Origin: an uncultured Clostridium sp.
GTDB taxonomy: Bacteria; Bacillota; Clostridia; TANB77; CAG-508
Direction of reading: 5' to 3'
DNA length: 35,159 bases
Assembly (NCBI GenBank): GCA_900555075.1
Contig: USJO01000012.1
Location: forward strand, 1 to 35,159
Shown here one piece after another: positions 24,177 through 31,982 of the stretch (positions within the stretch are counted from its first letter, which is position 1; each line of letters starts with the position of its first letter). A program made the position numbers and the translations under genes. Below the pieces are notes generated by a model that saw only the letters and a program-made list of their open reading frames with translations, ran no database searches and was not told where the DNA came from.

Positions 24177-25895
24177 ATGAAAAAAAGGAAAAATATTGAA
24201 AAATTTGAAAATATTAAGGAGATAATATATCATTCAGCTACTGTTTATTCTGATAATATTGCATTTTCTACTAAAATTAAAAATTCTGGCAATGTAGAAT
24301 ATATAAACCACACTTATTCTGATTTGCTAGAGAATATTAATTCTTTTGGAACAGCCTTATATAAATATGGACTGCAAAATAAAAGAGTTGCTGTTGTTGG
24401 TCATAATAGTTACGAGTGGGCTGTTGCGCATTTAAGCAATTTACTTGGTGGGATTGTTTCAGTTCCATTAGACAAAGGATTGCAATTAGGAGAGCTTGAA
24501 AGTTCTTTAATTCGAAGTAGAGTTCAAGCTATTGTTTTTGACGAGAAATTAAAAGATGTTATAAAAGAGATTAAAAAAAATAACAAAACCAGTATTAAAT
24601 ATTACATTTGCACAAGTAAAATTCCTGATTTTTTGTATTTTTATGATTTACTTTTAAATGGCAGAGATGATATTGAAAAAGGTTGTTTAGAATATGTTAA
24701 TCATAAGGTAGATTCTTATAAAATGAGTATATTGCTTTTTACCTCTGGAACTACATCAAAATCAAAAGCAGTAATGCTTAATCAATATGGAATTGCTACA
24801 AACGTGTATGATATGCAATTAGTTGAAAGTTTTTATGATGATGATGTAAATATTGCTTTTTTACCATATCATCATATCTTCGGTTCAACGGGAATGCTTG
24901 TAATGTTAGCTTCTGGTGTAAAAACTGTTTTTCCAGATGGTCTTAAATATATTCAAAAAAATCTAGTTGAATACAAGGTTTCTGTATTTGTTGGTGTGCC
25001 TGTGCTTATTGATAAAATGCATTCAACTATTATAAAGGAGCTTGAAAAACAGGGCAAAACCAAACTCATTAATTTTATGATTAAATTTAGTAATGTTCTT
25101 ATGAGATTACATATTGATATTAGACGAATCTTATTCAAACCTTTAATAAATGCTCTTGGTGGAAATATGCGTTTTATAATATCTGGTGGTGCACCATTGG
25201 ATAAGAAAGTCGCTAAATGGTTTAATGATATTGGAATACACCTAGTTCAAGGTTATGGATTAACTGAAACCTCACCTGTTATATCTGCTGAAGATGATAC
25301 TTTTATTAGATATGGTTCAGTCGGAAAAATTATGAAGAGTGTTGAAGTGAAAATTGAAGACAAGGATGCTAATGGAATTGGAGAAATAGTTGTAAAAGGT
25401 CCTAATGTAATGCTTGGATATTATAATGAACCAGAGCTAACAAAAGAGGTGTTAGAAAATGGTTGGTTTCATACAGGTGATTTAGGCTATATTGATGCTG
25501 ATGGGTTTTTGTTTATTACTGGACGTAAGAAGAATTTAATTGTTTTAAAAAATGGTAAAAAAGTATTTCCAGAAGAACTTGAAATATTAATAAATAGACT
25601 TGATGGTGTTGAGGAATCTTTTGTTTATGGATTACCTGATAAAGAAGATTTAAATAATGTAAAAGTTGCTGTTAAAATTGTTTACAACGAGGTTGCTATA
25701 AAAATGAAATATCCTGATATTAATGAACAAGAATTACATGATATTTTTTGGACTAAAATTAAAGAAATTAATAAAACTCTTCCTATGTATAAATATATTA
25801 AACATTTAGATTTATCAAGAGAACCCTTAGTTAAAACTACTACAAATAAAGTTAAAAGAGATGAAGAATTAAAAAAAGTGTTAAAAGAGCATTAA
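24177..25895 (+). CDS. AMP-forming acyl-CoA synthetase (long-chain fatty acid ligase-like)
   Basis: This is an ANL-superfamily enzyme of 572 residues that activates a carboxylic acid, probably a fatty acid, to the acyl-AMP and then the CoA thioester. The P-loop reads F-T-S-G-T-T-S-K-S-K-A-V; the acid-binding motif is G-Y-G-L-T-E-T-S-P; then come G-W-F-H-T-G-D-L-G-Y, the hinge I-T-G-R-K-K-N, and the catalytic Lys near the end in T-T-N-K-V-K-R. The ATG at 24177 is chosen because AGAAGG (24165-24170) lies 6 bases before it; a TTG at 24171 is too close to the site. The gene stands alone with its own promoter. The chain-length preference cannot be read. Confidence 0.9.
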   Translation: MKKRKNIEKFENIKEIIYHSATVYSDNIAFSTKIKNSGNVEYINHTYSDLLENINSFGTALYKYGLQNKRVAVVGHNSYEWAVAHLSNLLGGIVSVPLDKGLQLGELESSLIRSRVQAIVFDEKLKDVIKEIKKNNKTSIKYYICTSKIPDFLYFYDLLLNGRDDIEKGCLEYVNHKVDSYKMSILLFTSGTTSKSKAVMLNQYGIATNVYDMQLVESFYDDDVNIAFLPYHHIFGSTGMLVMLASGVKTVFPDGLKYIQKNLVEYKVSVFVGVPVLIDKMHSTIIKELEKQGKTKLINFMIKFSNVLMRLHIDIRRILFKPLINALGGNMRFIISGGAPLDKKVAKWFNDIGIHLVQGYGLTETSPVISAEDDTFIRYGSVGKIMKSVEVKIEDKDANGIGEIVVKGPNVMLGYYNEPELTKEVLENGWFHTGDLGYIDADGFLFITGRKKNLIVLKNGKKVFPEELEILINRLDGVEESFVYGLPDKEDLNNVKVAVKIVYNEVAIKMKYPDINEQELHDIFWTKIKEINKTLPMYKYIKHLDLSREPLVKTTTNKVKRDEELKKVLKEH

Positions 25896-26090
25896 TATCC
25901 CTTCGTTACCTTTGATTTCTTTTTTCCTAATTCTTTATATATGCTTTCTGTAAGTCTTAGCACATATGCTTATATTACAATAAGTGTTCATAGTACAAAA
26001 CCTAGAATTGAAACTATATTTTATTCATAGTAATTATATATTTTTTCGATATTATCAATGTTTTTTGTAAGTATCGTTAAGGAAAACAAA

Positions 26091-26117
26091 AACAACTCTC
26101 AAAATTGGAGAGTTGTT
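26091..26117. terminator. Bidirectional intrinsic terminator between the acyl-CoA synthetase gene and lysS
   Basis: AACAACTCTC (26091-26100) pairs with GAGAGTTGTT (26108-26117) around a 7-base loop. T-rich sequence follows on the plus strand, and the minus strand also ends in a U tract. It fits the end of both converging genes. The rest of the 239-base gap holds nothing convincing. Confidence 0.88.
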
Positions 26118-26134
26118 TTTATTTTATTATAGTT

Positions 26135-27610
26135 TTAATTCAAAGGTTTCATTGTTGGGAATAGTAGAACATCTCTTATTGAGGCTGAATCTGTTAATAG
26201 CATTACTAACCTATCTATTCCTATTCCTAAGCCTCCTGTTGGTGGCATTCCATATTCTAATGCTTGAACAAAATCGTCATCCATCATATTAGCTTCCTCG
26301 TCTCCTGCTTCCCTTTGTTTTACCTGATCTAGAAATCTTTCATATTGGTCTATTGGGTCATTTAATTCTGAGTATGCATTCCCATATTCACGTCCTCCTA
26401 TAAAGAATTCAAATCTTTCTACTAGTCTTGGATCTGATGGTTTTCTCTTTGTAAGAGGTGATATTTCTACTGGATAGTCATATATAAATGTTGGTTGTAT
26501 TAAATTTTCTTCAACAAATGCTTCAAAGAAAGCGTTAATAATATAACCTCTTGTTTTTTTGCCTTCTTCTAACTCTACACCTTTTTCTTCTGCAACTTTT
26601 ATTGCTTCTTCATCTGTATTAATTTTATTGAAGTCAATTTTTGTTGCTTCTTTTATTGCATCTATCATAGATATTCTTTTCCAAGGTGAAGCAAGCTTTA
26701 TATCTGTGCCTTGGTAATTAACAATTTCTTTACCTGCAACATTTTTTGCAACTTTTGTTACAATTTCTTCTGTTATATCCATCATATCATTATAATCTTC
26801 ATAAGCTGAGTATAGTTCTATCATTGTAAATTCTGGATTGTGTCTTATGTCCATACCTTCATTTCTAAAATCTTTTCCTATTTCATATACTTTATCAAAT
26901 CCACCAACTATTAGTCTTTTTAGATATAATTCTGTTGCAATTCTTAAGTACATATCCATATCTAGTGTATTATGATGTGTTACAAATGGTCTTGCTGTAG
27001 CACCACCAGCTATTGTATTTAGCACTGGTGTTTCCACTTCCAAATATCCTTTTTCGTCTAGTATTTTTCTTATCTCTGTTATAATTTTTGTTCTTATTAT
27101 AAAAGTTTCTTTAACTTCTGGGTTCATTATTAAATCCACATATCTTTGTCTATATCTTAGTTCTGTATCTTTTAAACCATGAAATTTTTCTGGCAATGGT
27201 CTTAAAGATTTTGCAAGTAGTATTACATTTTTAGCATGTATTGAAATTTCTCCCGTTTTTGTTTTAAATACAAAACCTGTAATACCTATAATATCGCCTA
27301 TATCATAAGTTTTAAATTCTGAATAATTTGCTTCACCCAAATCATTTATGCTAACATAACTTTGAATTTTTCCTTGCATATCTTGAATATGGCAAAAAGA
27401 TGCCTTTCCCATAATTCTTTTTGCAACAATTCTTCCTGCTATTGAAACATCTTTATTCTCCAATTCCTCAAAATTATCTTTTACATCTTGGCTTGTATGT
27501 GTTCTGTTATATTTTCTAATTTCAAAAGGATTTTTGCCTTGTTTTTTTAACTCCTCTAATTTTTCCTTTCTAATTTTAATTAAATGATTTTCATCTAATA
27601 TTTCTTCCAT
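26135..27610 (-). CDS. lysS: Lysyl-tRNA synthetase, class II
   Basis: This enzyme attaches lysine to tRNA-Lys. It has 491 residues, with the N-terminal OB-fold anticodon-binding domain (about 50-155, including G-R-I-V-A-K-R-I-M-G-K-A) and the class II catalytic domain. Motif 2 is seen in F-R-N-E-G-M-D-I-R-H-N-P-E-F-T, and motif 3 in G-L-G-I-G-I-D-R-L-V-M-L. The opening N-H-L-I-K-I-R-K-E-K-L-E-E-L-K is the usual amphipathic lysS start. AAGGAG precedes the ATG. It is transcribed alone from a promoter with a short leader, so no T-box is present. Full length and intact. Confidence 0.98.
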   Translation of the reverse strand: MEEILDENHLIKIRKEKLEELKKQGKNPFEIRKYNRTHTSQDVKDNFEELENKDVSIAGRIVAKRIMGKASFCHIQDMQGKIQSYVSINDLGEANYSEFKTYDIGDIIGITGFVFKTKTGEISIHAKNVILLAKSLRPLPEKFHGLKDTELRYRQRYVDLIMNPEVKETFIIRTKIITEIRKILDEKGYLEVETPVLNTIAGGATARPFVTHHNTLDMDMYLRIATELYLKRLIVGGFDKVYEIGKDFRNEGMDIRHNPEFTMIELYSAYEDYNDMMDITEEIVTKVAKNVAGKEIVNYQGTDIKLASPWKRISMIDAIKEATKIDFNKINTDEEAIKVAEEKGVELEEGKKTRGYIINAFFEAFVEENLIQPTFIYDYPVEISPLTKRKPSDPRLVERFEFFIGGREYGNAYSELNDPIDQYERFLDQVKQREAGDEEANMMDDDFVQALEYGMPPTGGLGIGIDRLVMLLTDSASIRDVLLFPTMKPLN

Positions 27611-27641
27611 ATAGGCTCACTCCTTATATTTTTTCCACACA

Positions 27642-27670
27642 ATTATATACTAAAAACTGGCATTTGTAAA
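27642..27670 (-). promoter_or_regulatory. Sigma-A-like promoter of lysS
   Basis: On the minus strand TTTACA (27670 to 27665) and TATAAT (27647 to 27642) are 17 bases apart. The predicted leader is only about 25 bases. The 303-base gap between lysS and the symporter also holds a terminator at 27864-27893; nothing else was seen in it. Confidence 0.75.
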
Positions 27671-27863
27671 GAGTTTATTCCAATGGGGACGTAAATTTTG
27701 GGCAATTTTTAAAATTTGTAATTTAATTGTAACATTTTATTGTCAATGAGTATCATAAAGAACCGTCTATTAACACATTGACATTTTTCCTTAAGCATAT
27801 CTGCCTTTTGTTGATATCTTCATTTTATGCCTCCTAATATTTTTAACTACCTTCATATCATAA

Positions 27864-27893
27864 AAGCAGATAATTGGCAATAATTATCTGCTT
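27864..27893 (-). terminator. Intrinsic terminator after the symporter gene
   Basis: AAGCAGATAATT (27864-27875) and AATTATCTGCTT (27882-27893) form a 12-bp stem around GGCAAT. The minus strand continues with a modest T run. It fits the end of the symporter transcript. Confidence 0.7.
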
Positions 27894-27913
27894 GAAATTT
27901 TGGTATTTAAATT

Positions 27914-29176
27914 TTAATGATTTTTTTCATTATTGAAATTTACGTTTTTTCCGTCTACCATTCTTGATACAAGCATTGCTGAGCTTGTGTTTCCAACAAC
28001 ATTTAGTGCTGTTGCTGGGCAATCTATGATTGTGGCTATTATTGTAAGTATTGGTAATGCTGTCATTGGATAACCCATCATACTTATTATCATCATTTCT
28101 GATATTGTACCTCCACCAATTGGAACTGCTGTGACTAGCAATGTTGCAACTAGTGAAACTAGTAATACCTGCATAACTCCACCAAATGTTGCTACATTTG
28201 TTCCAAATAGGCATACTAAAAACATAATTTTAAATACAGAACCAATAATACTTCCATCTTTATGTAGGTTTGTTCCTAGTGGTATTGATGTTTCTGCTAT
28301 ATCCTTTGAAACTCCCATTCTTTCTGCTGCTTCTATATTAACAGGAATTGAAGCTCCACTTGAACATGTTGCTATTGAAGTTACTGTTGGTGGTATTATG
28401 TTTTTCCAAAATGCTTTCACTCCATTTTTCTTGCCTGCAATAAATGCATAGGTTGTGTATATGACAAAATAATATATAATTGTAACTAATAAATATATAC
28501 CAAATGTTTTTGCATATCCTAGTGCAATATTCGCTCCAAAACTTCCAACTACTGCTGCAAAATAACATCCTAATCCTATTGGAGCATAATACATAATTAT
28601 TTTTAATAATTTCATTATAACTTCTGTTGCTGATTCAAGAACACTTTGAACTAGCTTTCCTTTTTCACCAGACATTTTAATTGCACATCCAAATAGTATA
28701 GAAAAAATTACTATTGCTATTAGATTGTTCTTTGAAAGCAATCCTGAAAAGTCTGATACTGTTATTGCTGATACTGTTCGTTGTAGTATATTTAATCCTT
28801 CTGTCTCTTTTACTTCTTCACTATTTTCTTCTAATGAAGCCAGTATTGTTTTACCATCTTCCACATCTACCAGTTTTATAAAAAATGTGCTTAATAATCC
28901 TATAGCAACTGCAATAATTGATGTAATTATAATTACTAAAATTATTGAACCCATTATCTTACCTAAACGTTTTGGTTGCTTTATTTTCGCAATTGATGTG
29001 CTTATTGTTAAAAATACTAGTGGTACTATTATAATGAACATTAAATTTAAGAAAATGTCTCCAAATGGACTTAAAACGGTTGCACCCTCCTTCCATATTA
29101 AACCTACTATTGCCCCTATAATTATAGAAAGTAGCAATATTACTGTCTGACCATAATGTTTTAAAAACTCTTTCAT
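27914..29176 (-). CDS. SLC1/DAACS-family amino acid symporter with altered cation-site motifs
   Basis: This 420-residue transporter has the glutamate-transporter (GltPh/SLC1) fold: early helices, HP1 with S-S-G-A-S (272-276), helix 7, HP2 with P-I-G-G-G-T (352-357) and helix 8. Helix 7 reads P-L-G-T-N-L-H-K-D-G-S where the family has N-M-D-G-T, so the Asn-Met of the cation site are His305-Lys306. In helix 8 the position of the side-chain-binding Arg is Ala388, and the Asp near the first sodium site is Asn396; the Asp that binds the substrate amino group is kept (Asp385). A neutral rather than acidic substrate and changed ion coupling are inferred. It is probably transcribed alone. Confidence 0.88.
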   Translation of the reverse strand: MKEFLKHYGQTVILLLSIIIGAIVGLIWKEGATVLSPFGDIFLNLMFIIIVPLVFLTISTSIAKIKQPKRLGKIMGSIILVIIITSIIAVAIGLLSTFFIKLVDVEDGKTILASLEENSEEVKETEGLNILQRTVSAITVSDFSGLLSKNNLIAIVIFSILFGCAIKMSGEKGKLVQSVLESATEVIMKLLKIIMYYAPIGLGCYFAAVVGSFGANIALGYAKTFGIYLLVTIIYYFVIYTTYAFIAGKKNGVKAFWKNIIPPTVTSIATCSSGASIPVNIEAAERMGVSKDIAETSIPLGTNLHKDGSIIGSVFKIMFLVCLFGTNVATFGGVMQVLLVSLVATLLVTAVPIGGGTISEMMIISMMGYPMTALPILTIIATIIDCPATALNVVGNTSSAMLVSRMVDGKNVNFNNEKNH

Positions 29177-29209
29177 AGGTTTCCTCCTTCCATTTTTCTT
29201 TACATATAT

Positions 29210-29238
29210 ATTATATGTCTCTTAATATAGAATTACAA
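29210..29238 (-). promoter_or_regulatory. Sigma-A-like promoter of the symporter gene
   Basis: On the minus strand TTGTAA (29238 to 29233) and TATAAT (29215 to 29210) are 17 bases apart. GGAGGAAA precedes the start codon about 30 bases further on. Confidence 0.65.
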
Positions 29239-29284
29239 TTAATTGCCAATAATTTTTATTCTATATTGTTTTTCATTATAACAT

Positions 29285-29313
29285 AAAAGGCAGTGTTTTG
29301 ACTACTGCCTTTT
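29285..29313. terminator. Hairpin terminator after the flavin reductase gene
   Basis: AAAAGGCAGT (29285-29294) pairs with ACTGCCTTTT (29304-29313) around a 9-base loop. On the minus strand, the coding direction, the U-rich tail is short and interrupted; the plus strand has the stronger T run. Position and stem still suit the end of the flavin reductase transcript. Confidence 0.6.
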
Positions 29314-29374
29314 GATATTTTTTTAAATTATTCTGTATAATCATTAGATATCCTAGAGGTAATCTTAAAACTAT

Positions 29375-29938
29375 TTATTTTTTCTTTCTAACCGAATAGC
29401 CAAATGTCCCTACTTGTTTTCCCATTTCCAAGTATTTACCATTTGCATATGCAATTAAATTGCATTTTGTTATATCAAATGCCCCGTTTTCATCTATATA
29501 TTTTTCATCTGCATCTATTGATAATACATCTGCTATAAACATATCATGAGAGCCAAGTTTTTTTACTTCCTTTACTTTACATTCTATCGTTACAGGGCTT
29601 TCTTCTATTCCTGGACATTTTACGTGATTAAGTTTTTGCTTTGTTAATTTCATTTCTTTAAATTTATCTACATTTTTTCCAGACTTTACTCCACACCAAT
29701 CTGTTGCAAATGCAAGTCTAGAATTTGTTAAGTTTATTGCAAATTCACCTGTTTTTTCTATTATATTATGTGAATATCTTTCTGGTCTTACTGATATATA
29801 CACCTGTGCTGGATTTGTATTTAAAATGCCTGTCCATGCAACTGTTAAAATATTTGAATTTTTCATATCTCCTGAACTTACCATAACTGCTGGAATTGGA
29901 TATATAAATGTTCCTGATTTCCATTCAATTTTACTCAT
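29375..29938 (-). CDS. Flavin reductase-like FMN-binding protein (flavoredoxin type)
   Basis: This 187-residue protein has the split-barrel fold of the flavin reductase-like family. P-I-P-A-V-M-V-S-S-G at the start and L-T-V-A-W-T-G-I-L-N-T-N-P-A-Q-V-Y-I-S-V-R-P form the FMN-binding part. D-W-C-G-V-K-S-G-K-N-V-D-K-F and V-T-I-E-C-K-V follow. Members bind FMN and pass electrons from NAD(P)H or ferredoxin to varied partners. It is 2 bases downstream of the radical SAM gene and shares its promoter, so a link in electron supply is possible. The true partner is unknown. Confidence 0.9.
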   Translation of the reverse strand: MSKIEWKSGTFIYPIPAVMVSSGDMKNSNILTVAWTGILNTNPAQVYISVRPERYSHNIIEKTGEFAINLTNSRLAFATDWCGVKSGKNVDKFKEMKLTKQKLNHVKCPGIEESPVTIECKVKEVKKLGSHDMFIADVLSIDADEKYIDENGAFDITKCNLIAYANGKYLEMGKQVGTFGYSVRKKK

Positions 29939-29940
29939 TA

Positions 29941-30831
29941 TTAACCTCCTTCAAAATCTGGCACATATTCCTCTTCATGTTCTCCCAGTTCTTGAATATA
30001 TCCATTATCTAAGTCTAGTGAATATAAATAATCTTCAATTTCTTCATATTCTTCTTTTGTAAGTTTCCTATTAATTTCTGGAAACTGATTTGATTTATGT
30101 GTTGGGAAGTATTGTGCCATAATGCTTACAAATACTTTCTTTTCAATATTATCATTTATCCACTTCAAAATATCTTTTGAATTTTGCAAATTGTTTGGCA
30201 ACACCAAATGCCTAATAATCAAACCTTTTTTCATTATTCCATTTTCGTCTAAAACTGGGTTTCCTACCTGATTATACATTTCTTTTATTGCTGCTGTTGC
30301 ACTTTCAAAGTAGTGTTTTATTCCCGAATATTTATATGAAATTTTGTCATTACTATATTTCAAATCTGGCAAATATATATCTATATAACCTTTTAGTTTT
30401 TTAATGGTTTCAACATTTTCATATCCATTTGAATTATATACTATTGGAATGTAGAGTCCTTTACTTCTTGCTATTTTAATAGCTTCTATTATTTGATATA
30501 CATACATTGTAGGTGTAACAAGATTAATATTTTCAACATTTTTGTTTTGCTCATCAATAAAAATATCTGCAAGCTCTTCAATGCTTATTTCTTTTCCTAG
30601 ACCCAGTTGGCTAATTTTGTAATTCTGGCAAAATATACATCTCAGATTGCAATTTGAAAAAAACACAGTTCCAGAGCCTTTTTCTCCACTAATGCATGGT
30701 TCTTCAAAATTATGAATAGATGCTAAAGCGACTTTTACTTTATCTGTTGCTTTACACCTTCCAACCTCTCCATTTAATCTATTAATTTCACAATTATGTG
30801 GGCAAATATTGCAACTAATTAATTCCTGCAT
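29941..30831 (-). CDS. Radical SAM protein of the pyruvate formate-lyase activase-like group
   Basis: This 296-residue protein carries the radical SAM cluster motif C-N-L-R-C-I-F-C (Cys61, 65, 68). It also has an N-terminal Cys group, C-N-I-C-P-H-N-C with Cys26 (Cys7, 10, 14, 26), that may bind a further cluster. Other marks are G-T-V-F-F-S-N before the motif, N-L-V-T-P-T-M-Y and Y-N-S-N-G-Y-E. It would use S-adenosylmethionine to start radical chemistry. Relatives are loosely labelled pyruvate formate-lyase activating enzymes, but no glycyl-radical partner is nearby, so the substrate is open. It is the first gene of a two-gene unit with the flavin reductase. Confidence 0.85.
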   Translation of the reverse strand: MQELISCNICPHNCEINRLNGEVGRCKATDKVKVALASIHNFEEPCISGEKGSGTVFFSNCNLRCIFCQNYKISQLGLGKEISIEELADIFIDEQNKNVENINLVTPTMYVYQIIEAIKIARSKGLYIPIVYNSNGYENVETIKKLKGYIDIYLPDLKYSNDKISYKYSGIKHYFESATAAIKEMYNQVGNPVLDENGIMKKGLIIRHLVLPNNLQNSKDILKWINDNIEKKVFVSIMAQYFPTHKSNQFPEINRKLTKEEYEEIEDYLYSLDLDNGYIQELGEHEEEYVPDFEGG

Positions 30832-30858
30832 CTTTTAACTCCTTGTTTTCTTGTATAT

Positions 30859-30887
30859 TTTATATCACAAATCTACCTGAATGTAAA
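30859..30887 (-). promoter_or_regulatory. Sigma-A-like promoter of the radical SAM/flavin reductase unit
   Basis: On the minus strand TTTACA (30887 to 30882) and TATAAA (30864 to 30859) are 17 bases apart, about 27 bases before the start codon, which is preceded by AAGGAG. Confidence 0.75.
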
Positions 30888-30901
30888 CATAAAAATATTA
30901 A

Positions 30902-30937
30902 AAACTCTTTCTTTATATTTCTATTAAGAAAGAGTTT
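30902..30937 (-). terminator. Hairpin terminator upstream of the radical SAM promoter
   Basis: AAACTCTTTCTT (30902-30913) and AAGAAAGAGTTT (30926-30937) form a 12-bp stem with a 12-base loop. The minus strand continues T-rich. It would stop leftward transcripts that pass the tRNA-Asn terminator. No gene was found between 30938 and 31087. Confidence 0.6.
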
Positions 30938-31087
30938 GCATACTAATAAGAGTTTACCATTTTTTTGTTTTTTGCAGATAATTAAATTAATTACATATCT
31001 GCACCATATGATTTATACAAAATACTGCATACACTGGAATTGATTTTATATTATTTTCACTTTTAACTTCTATAGGTCGTAATAAAA

Positions 31088-31114
31088 AAAGTAGTAACTT
31101 TTAATTACTACTTT
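31088..31114 (-). terminator. Intrinsic terminator after tRNA-Asn
   Basis: AAAGTAGTAA (31088-31097) and TTACTACTTT (31105-31114) form a 10-bp stem around a 7-base loop, followed on the minus strand by a T run. It lies 8 bases past the tRNA-Asn CCA end and closes the 5S-tRNA transcript. Confidence 0.85.
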
Positions 31115-31122
31115 CTTTACTT

Positions 31123-31198
31123 TGGCTCCCCAAGTTGGACTTGAACCAACGACCTATCGGTTAACAGCCGAGCGCTCTACCGACTGAGCTATTGGGGA
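31123..31198 (-). tRNA. tRNA-Asn (anticodon GTT)
   Basis: On the minus strand the acceptor TCCCCAA pairs with TTGGGGA and the sequence ends in an encoded CCA after discriminator G. The D arm has A-GCTCAGTCGGTAGAGC, the anticodon loop CTGTTAA gives GTT, and the T arm has the usual TTCAAGT loop. The length is 76. It starts 9 bases after the 5S end and shares its transcript. Confidence 0.97.
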
Positions 31199-31207
31199 AT
31201 ATAATTT

Positions 31208-31322
31208 GGCGACTACTTATCTTCCCAGCAAGGTAACTCGCAAGTATTTTTAGCATTAACGTGCTTAACTTCTGTGTTCGGTATGGAAACAGGTGTATCC
31301 ACGTTGTTATCATCACCACGAA
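31208..31322 (-). rRNA. 5S ribosomal RNA, not linked to 16S/23S
   Basis: On the minus strand the sequence shows the canonical 5S core ACACCTGTTTCCATACCGAA, followed by CACAGAAGTTAAGC and the closing TAGTCGCC. The ends pair as a short stem, and the estimated length of about 115 is normal. No 16S or 23S sequence lies on either side; a promoter abuts the 5' end and tRNA-Asn follows. The exact ends are estimated. Confidence 0.93.
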
Positions 31323-31326
31323 TATG

Positions 31327-31355
31327 ATTATACAATATATCTTTATAAAATTCAA
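31327..31355 (-). promoter_or_regulatory. Sigma-A-like promoter of the 5S-tRNA-Asn unit
   Basis: On the minus strand TTGAAT (31355 to 31350) and TATAAT (31332 to 31327) are 17 bases apart. Transcription is predicted near 31320, at or next to the mature 5' end of 5S rRNA. Confidence 0.8.
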
Positions 31356-31411
31356 TACTTTTTATACATTTTTTTTAACAAATAATATTTTTATTTTGTA
31401 TTGAATTTTAT
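31345..31411. repeat. Inverted 14-base repeat shared by two divergent stable-RNA promoters
   Basis: GTATTGAATTTTAT occurs on the plus strand at 31398-31411 and on the minus strand at 31358 to 31345. Each copy contains the -35 box TTGAAT of the promoter it belongs to, so the arrangement is a mirror pair with about 39 bases between copies. Confidence 0.8.
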
Positions 31412-31429
31412 CTGATATTATAGTATAAT
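31401..31429 (+). promoter_or_regulatory. Sigma-A-like promoter of tRNA-Thr
   Basis: TTGAAT (31401-31406) and TATAAT (31424-31429) are 17 bases apart. The start would be near 31436, about 11 bases before the tRNA. Confidence 0.85.
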
Positions 31430-31446
31430 ACTAAATAGTTTGGAAT

Positions 31447-31522
<76 letters not shown>

Positions 31523-31523
31523 T

Positions 31524-31961
31524 TTATTTTTCTAATATTATTGTTACTGGTCCATCATTTAGTAAAGATACTTTCATATCTGCTCCGAATATTCCACATC
31601 CTACATGTTTTACTTCTGCTTTACATTTTTCTTTGAAGTACTCATATAATTTATTTGCTTTATCTGGAGATGCAGCATCAACAAAACTTGGTCTATTTCC
31701 TTTCTGGCAGTCTGCATATAATGTGAATTGTGATACTACTAATATTTCTCCATCTATATCTTTTACAGATAAGTTCATTTTATCTTGTTTATCTGTAAAT
31801 ATTCTTAAATTACAAATCTTTTTTACTAATTCATCTGCATTTTTTTCAGTATCTTCTGGTCCTACTCCTAATAAAACTAATAATCCTTCTGATATTTGAC
31901 CTGTTACTTTTCCATCTACCTTTACTTCTGCATTTTTTACTCTTTGTATAACTGCTTTCAT
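31524..31961 (-). CDS. dtd: D-aminoacyl-tRNA deacylase
   Basis: This homodimeric enzyme removes D-amino acids (and Gly mischarged on tRNA-Ala) from tRNA. The 145-residue protein has the opening M-K-A-V-I-Q-R-V, the catalytic S-Q-F-T-L-Y-A-D (77-84), G-N-R-P-S-F (88-93) and the C-terminal N-D-G-P-V-T (135-140) holding the conserved G-x-P-V-T loop. Length and motifs are standard. It is the last gene of the pgsA-ligA-small ORF-dtd run on the minus strand. There is no room for a separate terminator before tRNA-Thr, which lies on the other strand only one base away. Confidence 0.97.
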   Translation of the reverse strand: MKAVIQRVKNAEVKVDGKVTGQISEGLLVLLGVGPEDTEKNADELVKKICNLRIFTDKQDKMNLSVKDIDGEILVVSQFTLYADCQKGNRPSFVDAASPDKANKLYEYFKEKCKAEVKHVGCGIFGADMKVSLLNDGPVTIILEK

Positions 31962-31982
31962 ATTTACCCCTCCTACATTAAA

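Noticed and set aside
25892..25972. A 24-codon open stretch on the minus strand (ending K-V-T-K-G-Y) just after the acyl-CoA synthetase gene
   Set aside because: Too short, with an in-frame stop upstream, no ribosome site and no recognisable family. A remnant of an old gene cannot be excluded.
26041..26075. Weak hairpin CGATA...TATCG upstream of the lysS terminator
   Set aside because: Five base pairs with a loop of about 18 bases and no special tail; it is expected by chance in AT-rich DNA.
27611..27913. T-box or other riboswitch upstream of lysS
   Set aside because: The promoter lies so close that the leader is only about 25 bases. The T-box core and specifier stem are absent.
31161..31355. 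A 64-codon open frame across 5S and tRNA-Asn
   Set aside because: It overlaps two well-supported RNA genes on the same strand and has no ribosome site or family match.
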